Below, in pieces: positions 4,990 through 6,297 of a DNA stretch of 6,297 bases (positions within the stretch are counted from its first letter, which is position 1; each line of letters opens with the position of its first letter). This stretch comes from Chitinophagales bacterium. Its GTDB lineage: Bacteria > Bacteroidota > Bacteroidia > Chitinophagales > Saprospiraceae. Below the pieces are notes generated by a model that saw nothing but the letters and a program-made list of their open reading frames with translations, made no database searches and was not told the origin of the DNA. The DNA is taken from positions 1-6,297 of the forward strand of contig JAAFHQ010000362.1 in NCBI GenBank assembly GCA_013298445.1, given 5' to 3'. The position numbers were made by a program, and so were the translations under genes.

Positions 4990-5241
4990 TTTACCGCAGA
5001 GTTTCACAGAGTGCCCGCGGAGTTTCACAGAGTTTTTAGTTTTAAGGAGTTTGCCACCTGCGGTGACTGGAGTTTGTGCGCTAGGAAAATCTTGCTTAAG
5101 ATCAAGCCAAGGATGATAGGACTTGATAAAAGTAAAGACCCAAGCTTCAGCAAAGGCGACCTCCGTGGACTCTTCGCACCGCAGGTGCTCCTAAAAAACT
5201 CCGTGAAACTCCGCGTGTACTCGGTTAAACTCTGCGGTAAA
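4990..5241. repeat. Large imperfect inverted repeat, MITE-like
   Basis: The left arm, from 4990, and the right arm, ending at 5241, are near-complementary for about 50 bp, beginning TTTACCGCAGAG and ending CTCTGCGGTAAA with one counterpart mismatch near the right end. Pairing resumes at CACCTGCGGTG (5055-5065) with CACCGCAGGTG (5177-5187). Arms therefore span roughly 4990-5065 and 5177-5241 around a centre of 111 nt. The left arm also contains a 21-bp-period direct duplication of GAGTTTCACAGAGT (4999-5012 and 5020-5033). Similar CGCAGAGTTTCACAGAG-type repeats are dispersed in many bacterial genomes. There is no transposase, and the 77-codon open frame at 5011-5244 is only an effect of the repeat. 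It may be a non-autonomous element or a structured intergenic repeat. Confidence 0.75.
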
Positions 5242-5356
5242 TAAAATGCGTAATGTGAGATTATAAATTGAGTAAGTCAGTTTTAAGCTTCACCTAAAAT
5301 CTTTACCTTGCCGTACAGGTTTTATCCATCCTGCTCGTCTTTTCAAAAACAAAACA
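5242..5356 (+). promoter_or_regulatory. Upstream region of the PmoA-like gene
   Basis: This short AT-rich leader lies between the repeat element and the secreted-protein gene. It presumably contains the gene's promoter, but I find no good TTTG/TAnnTTTG pair and no Shine-Dalgarno sequence. The bases before the ATG are A-rich (CAAAAACAAAACA), as is common at Bacteroidota starts. Confidence 0.4.
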
Positions 5357-6297
5357 ATGAAAAACAGTCTTGCCAAGTGGCTTGTTACCCTTTGCTGTCT
5401 AACGACCATGACCCAAATATCTGCTCAAAAAGTAAACGTCGTCTCCAAGCCGGGCGAACGTAAAGTCGACATTTTGGTAGATGGAAAGCCCTTCACTTCC
5501 TACATCTACCCTAGTGATTCGGTGCTCAAAAAACCAGTACTTTTCCCCGTATACACCCCTCAGGGTACGATGGTAACCCGCGGCTATCCCATGATGCCCC
5601 GGGCTGGCGAACGGGTGGATCACCCCCACCACGTAGGCATCTGGCTCAATTACGAATCGGTCAATGGCAACGATTTTTGGAACAATTCTACGGCCATTAA
5701 AGACCGCTCCAAATACGGCACCATCAAACACAAGGCAATCCTCAAAACCAAAAGTGGCAAGGGCAAAGGATCTTTGTCGGTGAGCGCCGATTGGTATTTG
5801 TCGGATGGAAAGGGCAAACATGTATTGGTTGAAAAAACTGATTTCGACTTTTTTGCCCGCCAAAACCTGCGCATCATCGACCGTAGTACAACCCTCACTG
5901 CCCAGGGAGATACCGTTTATTTTAAAGATGTGAAAGATGGTTTTTTTGCCATCCGCCTGGCCCGCGAATTGGAACATCCTTCCAATGCAGCCGATAACTT
6001 TGTGGATGCCAACGGCATTGTAACCCGGGTAGAAAAAATGGACAACACCAACATCACCGGGAATTACCGCAGCAGCGAAGGGATCGAAGGGGAAAAAGTG
6101 TGGAGCACCCGGGGCAAATGGATGAACCTGAGTGGACGCATCGGCAATGAGGATATTGCGGTTTGTATCATCGACCACCCACAAAACCTGAAATACCCTA
6201 CCTATTGGCACGCGCGGGGTTATGGGCTTTTTGCAGCCAACCCACTGGGTGCCAAAATTTTTTCCAATGGCAAAGATGAACTCAACCTCAAATTGGC
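5357..6297 (+). CDS. Secreted PmoA-like (DUF6807-type) protein, 3' end outside window
   Basis: The frame is open from ATG 5357 to the right edge (313 codons and two bases). Residues 1-23 are a Sec signal peptide (basic start, hydrophobic core, ISA before Gln24) without a proper lipobox, so the product is exported. The body carries hallmarks of the family often annotated as PmoA-like: a PMMPRAGERVDHPHHVGIW motif at about 78-96 with a His cluster, NGNDFWNN at 103-110, DGFFAIRLARE at 194-204, EGIEGEKVWSTRGKWM at 241-256 and IIDHPQNLKYPTYWHARGYG at 271-290. The name is historical; a methane-oxidation role is not implied. In Bacteroidota these proteins usually accompany carbohydrate metabolism, and a sugar-active role is plausible but unproven. 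A long open frame on the opposite strand (5399-6211) is a shadow of this gene. Confidence 0.85.
   Translation, partial: MKNSLAKWLVTLCCLTTMTQISAQKVNVVSKPGERKVDILVDGKPFTSYIYPSDSVLKKPVLFPVYTPQGTMVTRGYPMMPRAGERVDHPHHVGIWLNYESVNGNDFWNNSTAIKDRSKYGTIKHKAILKTKSGKGKGSLSVSADWYLSDGKGKHVLVEKTDFDFFARQNLRIIDRSTTLTAQGDTVYFKDVKDGFFAIRLARELEHPSNAADNFVDANGIVTRVEKMDNTNITGNYRSSEGIEGEKVWSTRGKWMNLSGRIGNEDIAVCIIDHPQNLKYPTYWHARGYGLFAANPLGAKIFSNGKDELNLKL

Noticed and set aside
5011..5244. 77-codon open frame inside the second repeat element
   Set aside because: It is made almost entirely of the inverted-repeat arms and has no independent coding evidence.
5399..6211. 270-codon open frame on the minus strand
   Set aside because: It lies antisense to the PmoA-like gene, whose signal peptide and family motifs are clear; the frame is a codon-composition shadow.
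1..6297. CRISPR array, tRNA, rRNA or a complete insertion sequence
   Set aside because: No regularly spaced direct repeats, no tRNA or rRNA signature and no transposase or integrase frame are visible.

Overview
The window looks like an intergenic-rich accessory segment of a Bacteroidota chromosome. Three things suggest this: a secreted PmoA-like (DUF6807-type) protein at the right edge, a TAnnTTTG-type -7 promoter element at 3729-3736, and A/T-rich translation starts without clear Shine-Dalgarno sequences. A member of the Saprospiria is possible, but the sequence alone does not prove it.

Layout: (1) 1-522 has no convincing gene but is rich in dyads and hairpins. (2) 523-3234 is an AT-rich block of four same-strand genes: a 65-aa zinc-ribbon protein overlapping a 193-aa multi-pass membrane protein by ATGA, then after 147 nt a 60-aa very basic protein, then after 7 nt a 532-aa cytosolic protein with a papain/C39-like cysteine peptidase core. 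I recognise no named system in this set. (3) 3339-3680, minus strand, convergent with the block, is an XRE-type repressor with a C-terminal coiled coil. (4) 3681-3990 is the divergent intergenic region. It holds a dyad over the XRE start, a perfect -7 element and, about 50 nt further on, a strong intrinsic terminator; together these predict a small RNA of about 87 nt. (5) 3991-4629 is a GC-richer two-gene unit: a tail-anchored small protein and a 96-aa acidic protein of unknown function. (6) 4630-5356 has no gene but carries two separate inverted-repeat elements, one with a perfect 34-bp inverted repeat nested inside 18-bp outer repeats, the other with imperfect arms of about 65-76 bp. (7) 5357 to the right edge is the start of the secreted PmoA-like protein, which continues past the window.

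How the parts may work together: the four AT-rich genes form one or two transcription units whose composition differs visibly from the genes to the right, which suggests acquired DNA. A metal-binding small protein, a membrane protein and a cysteine peptidase could form a sensing-and-effector set, for example in defence or stress signalling, but this is inference only. The XRE gene and the predicted RNA share a divergent control region and may be co-regulated. The repeats and the PmoA-like gene appear to be ordinary host material.
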